Positions 34,883 to 44,152 of a DNA stretch of 64,000 bases are shown here, piece by piece. A program made the position numbers and the translations under genes. The stretch spans positions 527,249 through 591,248 of the forward strand of contig CP046522.1 of the NCBI GenBank assembly GCA_009738435.1, written 5' to 3'. The notes under the pieces are model-generated. The model made no database searches. It saw only the letters and a list, made by a program, of their open reading frames with translations, and was not told the DNA's origin. Source of the DNA: Clostridium bovifaecis. GTDB lineage: Bacteria > Bacillota > Clostridia > Clostridiales > Clostridiaceae. The stretch's first letter is position 1. Each line of letters begins with the position of its first letter.

Positions 34883-35668
34883 ATGGAATACGAAAATGTT
34901 CTACTTCAAAAAGAAGGAAAGATAGCCATAGTAACTATCAATAGACCAAAAGCATTAAATGCATTAAATTCAGATACGTTAAAAGAATTGGACAAGGTTA
35001 TAGATGAGATTTCCAATGACAATGAAGTTTTAGCAGTTATCTTAACAGGTGCTGGAGAAAAGGCATTTGTTGCTGGAGCTGACATATCTCAAATGAAAGA
35101 TATGAATGTTCTAGAAGGAAGAGCATTTGCAATGCTAGGAAACAAGATATTTAGAAAAGTTGAAACATTAGAAAAACCAGTTATAGCAGCTGTTAATGGA
35201 TTTGCTCTAGGTGGCGGCTGTGAATTATCCATGGCTTGTGATATAAGAATAGCTTCAGAAAAGGCTAAATTTGGGCAACCAGAAGTTACACTAGGGATAA
35301 CTCCAGGTTTCGGAGGAACACAAAGACTTCCAAGACTTGTAGGTATGGGGATGGCTAAAGAGCTAGTATATTCTGCTAGAACAATAAATGCTCAAGAGGC
35401 TTTAAGAGTAGGACTTGTAAATAGAGTTGTTGCACCAGAAGTTTTAATGGATGAAGTTAAAAAGCTTGCGAATGAGATAGCAAGTAAGGCACCAGTTGCT
35501 GTAAAACTATCTAAACAAGCTATTAATAGAGGTATGCAAGTAGATATGGACACAGCAGTTATTATAGAGGCAGAAGTATTCGGAGAATGCTTCTCAACAG
35601 AGGACCAAACTGATGCTATGACAGCATTTGTTGAAAAAAGAAAATTAGAAGGCTTTAAAAACAGATAG
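34883..35668 (+). CDS. crt: 3-hydroxybutyryl-CoA dehydratase (crotonase)
   Basis: 261-residue crotonase-fold enzyme dehydrating 3-hydroxybutyryl-CoA to crotonyl-CoA. Key motifs are AGADISQMKDM, the oxyanion-hole GFALGGGCELSMACDIRIA, and catalytic Glu region FGQPEVTLGITPGFGGTQRLPRLVG. ATG 34883 has GGGGAGG upstream; the in-frame ATG at 34868 overlaps that site. First gene of the butyryl-CoA operon, 12 bp before bcd, under the Rex operator at 34824. Confidence 0.96.
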   Translation: MEYENVLLQKEGKIAIVTINRPKALNALNSDTLKELDKVIDEISNDNEVLAVILTGAGEKAFVAGADISQMKDMNVLEGRAFAMLGNKIFRKVETLEKPVIAAVNGFALGGGCELSMACDIRIASEKAKFGQPEVTLGITPGFGGTQRLPRLVGMGMAKELVYSARTINAQEALRVGLVNRVVAPEVLMDEVKKLANEIASKAPVAVKLSKQAINRGMQVDMDTAVIIEAEVFGECFSTEDQTDAMTAFVEKRKLEGFKNR

Positions 35669-35680
35669 GAGGTTAAATGT

Positions 35681-36820
35681 ATGAATTTTGAATTTACTAG
35701 AGAGCAAGAATTAGTAAGACAAATGGTTAGAGAGTTTGCTGAAAATGAAGTAAAACCGATAGCTGGAGAAATAGACCAAACTGAGGAATTTCCAATAGAA
35801 AACGTTAAAAAGATGGCTAGATATGGACTAATGGGGTTACCATTCTCAACAGAGTATGAAGGAGCAGGTTCTGACTATCTTTCATATATATTAGCTGTAG
35901 AAGAATTAGCTAAAAAGTGTGGTACTCATAGCGTTATTCTTTCTGCTCATGTTTCACTTTGTGCAGCTGTTATAGATGCATTTGGAAACGAAGAACAAAA
36001 GAAAAAATATCTTCCAGACTTAGCAAGCGGAAGAAAAATTGGTGCTTTTGGTTTAACTGAGCCGAACGCTGGTACAGATGCTTCAGGACAACAAACAGTA
36101 GCAGTTAAAGATGGAGACAACTACATTCTTAATGGACAAAAAATCTTCATAACAAACGGTGGATATGCAGATACTTTCATAGTTATCGCTATGACTGATA
36201 AGAGCAAAGGTGTTAAAGGAATATCTGCTTTCATAGTAGAAAAAGGCTTCCCAGGATTCTCAATAGGTAAAGTTGAAGATAAATTAGGAATCAGAGCTTC
36301 ATCAACTACTGAACTTATATTTGAAGATTGCGTAGTTCCAGCTGAAAACTTACTTGGAAAAGAAGGAAAAGGATTTGGAATCGCAATGAAGACTCTTGAC
36401 GGAGGAAGAATTGGTATAGCTGCTCAAGCATTAGGATTAGCTGAAGGTGCTTTAGAAGAAGCTGTAGAATATATGAAAGAAAGAAAACAATTTGGAAAAC
36501 AATTGTACAAGTTCCAAGGTATGGCTTGGATGGCTGCAGAATGTAAAGCTAAAATTGAAGCTGCTAGATACTTAGTATACAAAGCTGCTTATAATAAACA
36601 AGCTGGACTTCCTTATGGATTAGAAGCTGCAACAGCTAAATTATTTGCTGCTGAAACAGCTATGGAAGTAACTACTAAAGCTGTTCAAATGCTTGGTGGA
36701 TACGGATATACTAAAGATTATCCAGTAGAAAGATTAATGAGAGATGCTAAGATAACTGAAATCTATGAGGGAACATCTCAAGTTCAAAAGATGGTTATCT
36801 CAGGTGCATTATTCAAATAG
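35681..36820 (+). CDS. bcd: Butyryl-CoA dehydrogenase
   Basis: 379-residue acyl-CoA dehydrogenase. Forms with EtfAB the electron-bifurcating complex that reduces crotonyl-CoA with NADH while reducing ferredoxin. FAD-dependent motifs: GAFGLTEPNAGTDASGQQT, IFITNGGYADTFIV, DGGRIGIAAQALG, and the C-terminal catalytic Glu in ITEIYEGTSQVQKMVIS. AGGAGG precedes the ATG. Codon choice is biased in the manner of highly expressed genes. Confidence 0.97.
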   Translation: MNFEFTREQELVRQMVREFAENEVKPIAGEIDQTEEFPIENVKKMARYGLMGLPFSTEYEGAGSDYLSYILAVEELAKKCGTHSVILSAHVSLCAAVIDAFGNEEQKKKYLPDLASGRKIGAFGLTEPNAGTDASGQQTVAVKDGDNYILNGQKIFITNGGYADTFIVIAMTDKSKGVKGISAFIVEKGFPGFSIGKVEDKLGIRASSTTELIFEDCVVPAENLLGKEGKGFGIAMKTLDGGRIGIAAQALGLAEGALEEAVEYMKERKQFGKQLYKFQGMAWMAAECKAKIEAARYLVYKAAYNKQAGLPYGLEAATAKLFAAETAMEVTTKAVQMLGGYGYTKDYPVERLMRDAKITEIYEGTSQVQKMVISGALFK

Positions 36821-36847
36821 GATATTAATTAAGGAGGGAATTAAACG

Positions 36848-37627
36848 ATGAAGATAGTAGTTTGTTTAAAACAAGTTCCAGATACAAACCAAGTTAAAAT
36901 AGATCCAGTTACAGGAACACTTATAAGAGAAGGCGTTCCATCAATCATAAACCCAGAAGACAAACATGCTTTAGAAGAAGCATTAAGAATAAAAGATGAA
37001 AACGGAGCACACATCACTGTTATAACTATGGGACCTCCGCAAGCAGAAGCTGCTTTAAGAGAAGCTATGGCTATGGGAGCTGATGAAGCAATCCTTGTAA
37101 CAGATAGAGCATTTGCAGGAGCAGATACATTAGCTACTTCACATGCGCTTGCAGGAGCATTAAAGAAATTAGAATATGATATTATATTCGCTGGAAGACA
37201 AGCAATCGATGGAGACACTGCACAAGTAGGACCAGAAATTGCTGAACACTTAGGACTTGCACAAGTTACTTATGTACAAAAAGTAGAAGTTAAAGATGGT
37301 GCTTTAACAGTAACTAAAGCTTTAGAAGATGGATATGAAGTATTAGATGTTAAAATGCCATGTCTTTTAACAGCTATAAAAGAATTGAACGAACCAAGAT
37401 ATATGAATGCAAGAAACATATTCCAAATCTTCAATAAAGAAGTTAAAGTATGGAGCGCTGATGACATCGACGTTGATAAAGCTCTTTTAGGATTAAAAGG
37501 CTCACCAACAAAGGTTAAGAGATCTTGGCCAAAAGAAAACAAAGGCAAAGGCGAAGTTGTTAACATGTCAGCTAAAGAAGCAGCAGCATTCGCAGCTTCA
37601 AAATTAAAAGAAAAGCACTATATTTAG
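36848..37627 (+). CDS. etfB: Electron transfer flavoprotein beta subunit
   Basis: 259-residue EtfB, begins MKIVVCLKQVPDTNQVKIDPVTGTL with the NADP/FAD-binding AVTMGPP-like segment (ITVITMGPPQAEAALREAMAMGADEAILV) and DTAQVGPEIAEHLGLAQVTYV. In clostridial Bcd-EtfAB this subunit holds the bifurcating FAD together with EtfA. AAGGAGG upstream of the ATG; 27 bp after bcd. Confidence 0.97.
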   Translation: MKIVVCLKQVPDTNQVKIDPVTGTLIREGVPSIINPEDKHALEEALRIKDENGAHITVITMGPPQAEAALREAMAMGADEAILVTDRAFAGADTLATSHALAGALKKLEYDIIFAGRQAIDGDTAQVGPEIAEHLGLAQVTYVQKVEVKDGALTVTKALEDGYEVLDVKMPCLLTAIKELNEPRYMNARNIFQIFNKEVKVWSADDIDVDKALLGLKGSPTKVKRSWPKENKGKGEVVNMSAKEAAAFAASKLKEKHYI

Positions 37628-37655
37628 TATATAAGTAGAAGTGGAGGGATAATCA

Positions 37656-38663
37656 ATGAATATAGCAGATTACAAAGGCGTTTGGGTATATGCAGAACAA
37701 AGAGATGGAGAACTTCAAAAAGTTGCTCTAGAATTATTAGGAAAAGGAAGAGAAATTGCAGATAAATTAGGAACAGAATTAACTGCAGTATTACTTGGAA
37801 ACAATGTAGATAACATAGCTAAAGAATTATTAGCATATGGAGCAGATAAAGTATTATATGTTGAAGATGAAAAATTAGCTCATTTCACAACTGATGCTTA
37901 CACAAAAGCAATCTGTGATTTAGTAAATGAAAGAAAGCCAGAAGTTTTATTCATAGGAGCATCTTTCTTAGGAAGAGATTTAGGACCAAGAATAGCTGGA
38001 AGACTTGGAACAGGGTTAACAGCTGACTGTACAGGACTAGACGTTGAAGAAGGAACAAGTCAGCTTATGATGACAAGACCTGCATTCGGCGGAAACTTAA
38101 TGGCTACAATCATGTGTACAGAACACAGACCACAAATGGCTACAGTAAGACCAGGAGTATTCGACAAATTAGCTAAAGATGAAGCTAAAGTAGATGCAGC
38201 TAAAATCGAAAAAGTATCAGCAACATTAGGAGCTGACGACTTAAGAGTAGCTGTTAAAGAAGTAGTTAAAATAGCTAAAGAAGTAGCAGATATCAGCGAA
38301 GCTGAAATTATAGTATCAGGAGGAAGAGGAGTAGGAAGCAAAGAAAACTTTGCATTACTACAAGAACTTGCTGATGTATTAGGTGGAACAGTAGCAGGAT
38401 CAAGAGCAGCTGTTGAAAATGGTTGGATTGACCATGCACTACAAGTAGGTCAAACAGGAAAAACTGTAAGACCAAAAGTATACGTTGCAGTAGGTATTTC
38501 AGGAGCAATTCAACATTTAGCTGGAATGCAAGATAGTGACTACATAATCGCTATCAACAGAGATGCTGATGCGGCAATTATGCATGTTGCTGATTTAGGA
38601 TTAGTTGGAGACTTCACTAAAGTTATTCCTGAATTAGTAGCTCAAATTAAAAGCTATAAATAG
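37656..38663 (+). CDS. etfA: Electron transfer flavoprotein alpha subunit
   Basis: 335-residue EtfA. The C-terminal FAD domain has the diagnostic VSGGRGVGSKENFALLQELADVLGG, GSRAAVENGWIDHALQVGQTGKTVRPKVYVAVGISGAIQHLAGM. No N-terminal ferredoxin extension is present. 28 bp after etfB with GTGGAGGG ahead of the ATG. A strong hairpin follows, separating it from hbd by 130 bp. Confidence 0.97.
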   Translation: MNIADYKGVWVYAEQRDGELQKVALELLGKGREIADKLGTELTAVLLGNNVDNIAKELLAYGADKVLYVEDEKLAHFTTDAYTKAICDLVNERKPEVLFIGASFLGRDLGPRIAGRLGTGLTADCTGLDVEEGTSQLMMTRPAFGGNLMATIMCTEHRPQMATVRPGVFDKLAKDEAKVDAAKIEKVSATLGADDLRVAVKEVVKIAKEVADISEAEIIVSGGRGVGSKENFALLQELADVLGGTVAGSRAAVENGWIDHALQVGQTGKTVRPKVYVAVGISGAIQHLAGMQDSDYIIAINRDADAAIMHVADLGLVGDFTKVIPELVAQIKSYK

Positions 38664-38670
38664 TTAAAAC

Positions 38671-38714
38671 TAAGTTAATGTTTACTCTGATTTATCGGAG
38701 TAAACATTAACTTA
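38671..38714 (+). terminator. 17-bp perfect hairpin between etfA and hbd
   Basis: TAAGTTAATGTTTACTC and its exact complement around a 10-base loop. No T-run follows, so it may stabilise or attenuate the mRNA instead of ending it. Confidence 0.5.
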
Positions 38715-38793
38715 ACATTAAAATATTCAGAAGATTTCAGTAAGTATTAATCTTAAAAGACAAGAAATAATTTACTTGAGGAGGTATGAAGTT

Positions 38794-39641
38794 ATGAAAA
38801 AGGTATGTGTACTTGGTGCTGGAACAATGGGAGCAGGAATTGCTCAAGCATTTGCTGTAAAGGGATTTGAAGTAGTTTTAAGAGATATTAAAGATGAGTT
38901 TGTACAAAGAGGGCTTAAGGGAATAAATAAATCTCTTTCTAAGATGGTAGAAAAAGGTAAAATGGAAGAAGCTAAAAAGAAGAAATTCTTTCAAGAATAA
39001 CAGGAACAGTTGACCTAAATATGGCAGCTGATTGCGATTTAGTAGTAGAAGCAGCAGTAGAAAACATGAAAATTAAGAAAGAGATATTTGCTGAGTTAGA
39101 CAAAATATGCAAGCCTGAAACAATACTTGCTTCAAATACATCTTCATTATCAATAACTGAAGTTGCTTCAGCAACAAACAGACCAGACAAAGTTATAGGA
39201 ATGCACTTTTTCAATCCAGCTCCAGTAATGAAGCTTGTTGAAATCATAAGAGGAATGGCAAGTTCTCAAGAAACTTTTGATGCTGTAAAAGAAGTTTCAT
39301 TAGCAATAGGAAAAGAACCAGTTGAAGTTGCAGAAGCACCTGGATTTGTTGTAAATAAAATACTAATTCCAATGATAAATGAAGCAGTTGGTATATTAGC
39401 TGAGGGAATAGCTTCAGCTGAAGATATTGATAAAGCTATGATGCTAGGAGCTAACCATCCAATGGGACCTTTGGCATTAGGAGATCTTATAGGACTTGAC
39501 GTATGTCTTGCAATAATGGACGTATTATTTACTGAAACTGGAGATTCAAAATATAGAGCTCATACATTACTTAGAAAATACGTAAGAGCTGGATGGTTAG
39601 GAAGAAAAAGCGGAAGAGGATTCCACAACTACGCTAAATAA
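38794..39641 (+). pseudogene. hbd: 3-hydroxybutyryl-CoA dehydrogenase, single frameshift
   Basis: Hbd reduces acetoacetyl-CoA to 3-hydroxybutyryl-CoA. From ATG 38794 (GAGGAGG upstream) the first frame encodes [30 protein letters not shown] and stops at 39000. The second frame continues with [52 protein letters not shown] and ends HNYAK. The shift lies at GCTAAAAAGAAG: one missing A in the 5-A run 38974-38978. With it restored the protein is 282 residues, the usual Hbd length, and all motifs are intact. Loss would disable this route to butyrate unless another hbd exists. Confidence 0.9.
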
Positions 39642-39666
39642 GAAAATTGCATTGCAATTTTCTTTT
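39641..39666 (+). terminator. hbd terminator (GAAAATTGC palindrome)
   Basis: AGAAAATTGCATTGCAATTTTCT followed by TTT. Same palindrome class that bounds the repeat elements, here without an internal word array. Confidence 0.7.
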
Positions 39667-39795
39667 ATTATTTATAGTTTGTGCGGGGTATGCTAAAATG
39701 AAGTTAGCATACTCTTTTATTTTATGTAAATATATATCACAATGTTGTATTATAATGCTTATAAATACATAGACACTTTTTTAAGGGGTGATAGA

Positions 39796-41697
39796 GTGGC
39801 ATACAACGAAAAATTACATAATGAAATGATAAAAAAGTCGCATGAAAGATCTACATATTATGGAGTGGAAAAAGAAAGAGTGATTTCAACTAAAATTTTA
39901 AAAGGAAAAGATATAGAGTTTAATATAAAGAAAAATAATATTCTTATTAAGACTGCAGTGCCTGTTATGAATACCCTTCAAGAAATTCTTCAAGGCTCAG
40001 GCTTTTTTATAGTATTGACAGATGATGAAGGATGTATATTAAATACTGTTGGAGATTCAGATATTCTACTAGAGGCTGAAAAGATGAACATGATAGTTGG
40101 AGCTTATATGGATGAAAAAAGTATAGGAACAAATGCTATGGGAATTACTATAAAAGAAGATATGCCTATACAGGTTTCTGCAAAAGAACACTTCATCAAT
40201 GCTTATCATAAGTGGACATGTTCCGCGGCTCCTATTCATGATAGCAATAAAAAGATCATAGGAAGTCTAAATCTAACTGGGAAAAAAGAAAAAGTTCATC
40301 CGCATACTTTAGGGCTTGCTGTAGCTGCCGTTAGATCTATAGAAAATCAATTAAGAGCAGATGACATTAATAGAAAATTATTAGAAGCCTATGAATATAT
40401 GAATACTATAGTAGACTCTATGTCCTCTGGAATTTATACAATTGACTCTGAGGGAATAGTTAAGAGTATAAACAAATATGCTTGTCTTATATTAGGTGTA
40501 GACAAAGAAAAAATTCTAAATAAACCTTCTGATTTCATAATGCCAAACTGGGAAAAGATATTTAATAAGTTAGAGCATGGCATAAGCTATATAGATAAAG
40601 AGTCTGTATTGAATGGGAATATACAGGGAAGATATAATATCAGTGCATCACCTATAAAAATAGGAAGTAAGATAATAGGTATGGTAGTAGTATTTAAGGA
40701 AATACAGAATGTTTTTAACTTAGTAAATAAATATAGTGGAATGAGAGCTGCTTATACTTTTGATGACATAATCGGAAAGAGTATAGAGATAAAAGAAGTA
40801 ATTGAGTTTTCGAAGACTATAGCAGCTAGCCCGTCAACAGTTCTTATACATGGTGAAAGTGGAACTGGCAAGGAACTTTTAGCACAAGCTATTCATAACT
40901 ATGGAGATAGAAAAGACAGAAGCTTTATTGCCATAAATTGTGGAGCTATTCCGAAAAGCCTAATAGAAAGTGAACTTTTTGGATACGAAGATGGTGCTTT
41001 TACTGGTGCTAGAAGTGGCGGACAGCCAGGAAAATTTGAGCTTGCTAGCGGAGGCACTATATTTCTAGATGAAATAGGAGAAATGCCTCTTGATATGCAA
41101 GTAAGACTTTTAAGAGTCCTGCAAGAAGGTTATGTTACCAGAGTTGGGGGAAATAAAATTATTCCTGTTGATGTAAGAGTAATTGCTGCAACAAATAAAG
41201 ATTTAGAAGAAGAAATAAAAAAAGGAACATTTAGAGAAGATTTATATTATAGACTACGAGTAATTCCTATAAAATTGCCATCCCTTCGTGAAAGAAAGGG
41301 AGACTTGGATATACTAATAAAATATTATTTAATAGTAAAGGCAGGGAAATTAAACAAGCCGGTACCTTTCATTGGAAAAGATGTTATTGATAATATGCTT
41401 GCTTATAATTGGCCTGGAAATATAAGAGAACTAGAGAACTATATAGAAAATCTAGTAAACTTGAACGGGAAAACTACATTTAATCTTAGAATTGAGGATA
41501 AAGATGAAAATAAGAGTTGTTCCACGGGAAATTGTGAAGAAAGTAACGAAATACACACTATAAGAGAGATGGAAATAGATTTGATTTATAAGTGTATAAA
41601 AAAGCATAATGGAAATATGTCTCGTGTTGCTAAAACATTAGGAATTGGAAGAAATACTTTATATTCTAAAATAAAAAAATATAATATCTTGATATAA
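39796..41697 (+). CDS. Sigma54-dependent transcriptional activator (GAF-PAS-AAA-Fis)
   Basis: 633-residue enhancer-binding protein. N-terminal GAF-like sensory region (about 60-190), PAS domain (about 205-310, [28 protein letters not shown]), AAA+ domain from about 335 with Walker [10 protein letters not shown], the sigma54-contact GAFTGA loop ([12 protein letters not shown]) and [23 protein letters not shown], then a Fis-type helix-turn-helix ([22 protein letters not shown]). GTG 39796 is chosen for the AAGGGGTGA site. A sigma54 promoter and three putative binding sites lie between it and the alcohol dehydrogenase gene, its probable target, as for AcoR/AdhR-like activators. Confidence 0.93.
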   Translation: MAYNEKLHNEMIKKSHERSTYYGVEKERVISTKILKGKDIEFNIKKNNILIKTAVPVMNTLQEILQGSGFFIVLTDDEGCILNTVGDSDILLEAEKMNMIVGAYMDEKSIGTNAMGITIKEDMPIQVSAKEHFINAYHKWTCSAAPIHDSNKKIIGSLNLTGKKEKVHPHTLGLAVAAVRSIENQLRADDINRKLLEAYEYMNTIVDSMSSGIYTIDSEGIVKSINKYACLILGVDKEKILNKPSDFIMPNWEKIFNKLEHGISYIDKESVLNGNIQGRYNISASPIKIGSKIIGMVVVFKEIQNVFNLVNKYSGMRAAYTFDDIIGKSIEIKEVIEFSKTIAASPSTVLIHGESGTGKELLAQAIHNYGDRKDRSFIAINCGAIPKSLIESELFGYEDGAFTGARSGGQPGKFELASGGTIFLDEIGEMPLDMQVRLLRVLQEGYVTRVGGNKIIPVDVRVIAATNKDLEEEIKKGTFREDLYYRLRVIPIKLPSLRERKGDLDILIKYYLIVKAGKLNKPVPFIGKDVIDNMLAYNWPGNIRELENYIENLVNLNGKTTFNLRIEDKDENKSCSTGNCEESNEIHTIREMEIDLIYKCIKKHNGNMSRVAKTLGIGRNTLYSKIKKYNILI

Positions 41698-41732
41698 AAA
41701 TAACTATATAAGAAATGCGGTTAATAGACATG

Positions 41733-41801
41733 TGTCATAAAATTGAACACTGTCATGAAAATGAACATAAAAACAAATAAAAAATGTTCGTTTTCATGAC
41801 A
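41733..41801. promoter_or_regulatory. Three copies of a 17-bp activator site
   Basis: TGTCATAAAATTGAACA (41733-41749) and TGTCATGAAAATGAACA (41751-41767) are direct repeats 18 bp apart. TGTTCGTTTTCATGACA (41785-41801) is the inverse copy. Copies two and three can also form a hairpin followed by a T-rich stretch, so part may double as terminator of the activator gene. Position 70-140 bp before the sigma54 promoter fits an enhancer. Confidence 0.65.
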
Positions 41802-41871
41802 GTTTTTGTTTTTTATTTAATAAATATAAGACTTAGCAATTGGATAGTGGGTTTGAGGAAAGTTAAATTTT

Positions 41872-41887
41872 TGGCATAGTATTTGCT
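41872..41887 (+). promoter_or_regulatory. Sigma54 (-24/-12) promoter of alcohol dehydrogenase gene
   Basis: TGGCAT-AGTAT-TTGCT matches the sigma54 consensus TGGCAC-N5-TTGCW with one mismatch and correct GG-to-GC spacing. Confidence 0.8.
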
Positions 41888-41897
41888 TTGTAATACA

Positions 41898-41915
41898 TTG
41901 TTAAGAAAATAACTA
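41898..41915. promoter_or_regulatory. Rex-like operator overlapping adh transcription start
   Basis: TTGTTAAGAAAATAACTA: left half perfect, right half two mismatches to the Rex consensus. Just downstream of the sigma54 -12 element, where binding would block initiation. Confidence 0.5.
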
Positions 41916-41949
41916 TATAAACAATATATAAGTATTTAGGAGGGTTACT

Positions 41950-43116
41950 ATGGCAAGATTTACATTACCTAGAGATATTTATTTTGGACAAGGAACATTA
42001 GAGGTTTTAAAAACACTTAAAGGGAAAAAAGCAGTAATAGTTATGGGTGGAGGCTCAATGAAAAGATTTGGCTTCTTAGATAAAGTAGAAGAATATTTAA
42101 AGGAAGCTGGTATAGAGACAAGGTTAATTGATGGGGTGGAGCCAGACCCATCAGTAGAAACTGTAATGAATGGTGCAGCTCTTATGAGAGAGTTTGAGCC
42201 AGATTGGATTATTGGAATAGGTGGAGGCTCTCCTATAGATGCAGCAAAAGCTATGTGGATTTTTTATGAATATCCAGAGTTTACATTTGAGCAAGCGGTA
42301 GTTCCATTTGGATTGCCAGAACTAAGACAAAAGGCAAGATTTGTAGCTATACCTTCAACAAGCGGAACTGCTACAGAGGTTACAGCCTTTTCAGTAATAA
42401 CTAATTACAAAACTGAAATTAAATATCCTTTAGCTGATTTTAATCTAACACCAGATATAGCTATAGTAGACTCAGAACTTGCACAAACTATGCCGCCTAA
42501 GCTAGTTGCCCACACAGGGATGGATGCTTTAACTCATGCCATAGAAGCATACGTAGCAAGCGCAAGATCAGCCTTCTCTGATCCACTTGCTATGCAAGCC
42601 ATTGCTATGGTAAAGGAAAATTTAATTAAGTCTTTTGAAGGTGATAAAGATGCAAGGGATGAAATGCACATTGCGCAATGTCTTGCAGGAATGGCATTTT
42701 CTAATGCTTTACTCGGAATTACTCATAGTATGGCACATAAGATAGGGGCTGTGTTCCATATACCACATGGTTGTGCAAATGCTATTTTTCTTCCTTATGT
42801 AATACAATACAACAGAAAAGCTTGTGAAGACAGGTATGCAGCAATAGCTAGGACTCTAGGACTAAATGGAAATAATGACTTAGAATTAGTTGACTCATTG
42901 ATAGAATTAATCAATAACTTAAATGAGAGATTAAACATACCTTCTACTATAAAAGAGTGGGGAGTAAATGAAGCAGATTTCAAAGAAAAAGTTGGCTTTA
43001 TGGCACAGAATGCAGTACTAGATGCTTGCACAGGCTCAAATCCTAGACCGATAGATAATGAAAGTATGGCAAAAATGTACAAATGCGCATTTTATGGCGA
43101 AAAGGTTAACTTTTAA
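41950..43116 (+). CDS. Iron-containing alcohol dehydrogenase
   Basis: 388-residue group III Fe-dependent dehydrogenase. Coenzyme-binding GGGSPIDAAKAMW near residue 97, ATEVTAFSVITN, and metal ligands in VDSELAQTMPPKLVAHTGMDALTHAIEAYVA and GITHSMAHKIGAVFHIPHGCANAIFLPYVIQYN. Similar to clostridial butanol/ethanol dehydrogenases; exact substrate unresolved. AGGAGGG precedes the ATG. Controlled apparently by the upstream sigma54 activator and perhaps by Rex. Confidence 0.94.
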   Translation: MARFTLPRDIYFGQGTLEVLKTLKGKKAVIVMGGGSMKRFGFLDKVEEYLKEAGIETRLIDGVEPDPSVETVMNGAALMREFEPDWIIGIGGGSPIDAAKAMWIFYEYPEFTFEQAVVPFGLPELRQKARFVAIPSTSGTATEVTAFSVITNYKTEIKYPLADFNLTPDIAIVDSELAQTMPPKLVAHTGMDALTHAIEAYVASARSAFSDPLAMQAIAMVKENLIKSFEGDKDARDEMHIAQCLAGMAFSNALLGITHSMAHKIGAVFHIPHGCANAIFLPYVIQYNRKACEDRYAAIARTLGLNGNNDLELVDSLIELINNLNERLNIPSTIKEWGVNEADFKEKVGFMAQNAVLDACTGSNPRPIDNESMAKMYKCAFYGEKVNF

Positions 43117-43128
43117 AATGTTTCAACA

Positions 43129-43155
43129 AGGCTCTCTTTACGGAGAGCTTTTTAT
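43129..43155 (+). terminator. adh terminator
   Basis: GCTCTC / GAGAGC stem followed by TTTTTA. Confidence 0.75.
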
Positions 43156-43243
43156 TAGTTATAATATACATATTAATTTGAGCAAGAAAAGTTTTAGGGG
43201 TATACTTATAATTAAGATATATTAAGAGAAGTGGGGGTTAATT

Positions 43244-44152
43244 ATGTTTAAAATTGCAAAAAAGAAATTGTTGGTACCAAATATATATCTTATGGATATA
43301 GAGGCACCAAGGGTAGCAAAATCTGCAAAGCCAGGGCAATTTATAATTATAAAGACAGATGAGAGAGGGGAAAGAGTCCCTCTTACAATTTGCGATTACG
43401 ATGAGAAAAAAGGTACAGTGACAATAGTGTTTCAAACTGTGGGACGTTCAACTATAGACTTGGCAAGATATGAAGAAGGAGAATACGTGCAAGACTTTGT
43501 AGGGCCTTTAGGAAGACCTTCAGAGTTTATTGATGAAAATATAGAAGAGTTAAAGGACAAAAACGTACTATTTATTTCTGGAGGAGTAGGTGCAGCACCT
43601 GTATATCCACAGGTTAAGTGGTTCCACAAAAACGGAATAAAAGTTGATGTAATAATGGGAACTAGAACTAAGGATTTACTAATTCTAGAAGAAGAAATGA
43701 AGGCTGTGGCTGAAAATGTTTATGTAACAACAGACGATGGCTCTTATGGATTTAAAGGATTGGTTACAGAAAAGTTTAAAGATTTAGTGGATAATGAAGG
43801 CAAGAAATATGATTATGTTGTAGCAATTGGGCCAATTGTAATGATGAAATTTGCAGCGCTTGCAACTAAGCCTTATGGAATAAAGACTATAGTAAGCATG
43901 AATCCATTAATGGTAGATGGTACTGGAATGTGTGGAGCATGTAGAGTTACTGTGGGAAACAGAACAAAGTTTGCCTGTGTTGATGGACCAGAATTTGATG
44001 GTCATTTGATAGATTTTGATGAAGCTATAAGAAGGCAAGCTATGTATAAAAGTGAAGAAGGAAGAGATGCTCTTAAGGCAGAAGAAGGTCATATAGAAAT
44101 AGAACATCACAAAAATGGCGGGGGCTGTGGATGCTGCGGAGGTGATAGATAA
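43244..44152 (+). CDS. nfnA: NfnA, NADH-dependent ferredoxin:NADP+ oxidoreductase small subunit
   Basis: 302-residue FAD/[2Fe-2S] protein (also annotated sulfide dehydrogenase or ferredoxin-NADP reductase alpha). FAD motif KPGQFIIIKTDERGERVPLTICDYD, NAD motif LFISGGVGAAPVYPQVKW near residue 108, GPIVMMKF, and [2Fe-2S] ligands GTGMCGACRVTVGNRTKFACVDGPEFDGH. An extra tail HHKNGGGCGCCGGDR follows the usual end. Overlaps nfnB by one base. NfnAB bifurcates electrons between NADH, ferredoxin and NADP+ in Clostridium. Confidence 0.93.
   Translation: MFKIAKKKLLVPNIYLMDIEAPRVAKSAKPGQFIIIKTDERGERVPLTICDYDEKKGTVTIVFQTVGRSTIDLARYEEGEYVQDFVGPLGRPSEFIDENIEELKDKNVLFISGGVGAAPVYPQVKWFHKNGIKVDVIMGTRTKDLLILEEEMKAVAENVYVTTDDGSYGFKGLVTEKFKDLVDNEGKKYDYVVAIGPIVMMKFAALATKPYGIKTIVSMNPLMVDGTGMCGACRVTVGNRTKFACVDGPEFDGHLIDFDEAIRRQAMYKSEEGRDALKAEEGHIEIEHHKNGGGCGCCGGDR

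Noticed and set aside
38960..39000. Programmed -1 frameshift site in hbd
   Set aside because: TAAAAAG is not a good slippery heptamer in the reading frame, no stimulatory hairpin is evident, and other genes in the window show similar single-base losses; sequencing error or mutation is simpler.
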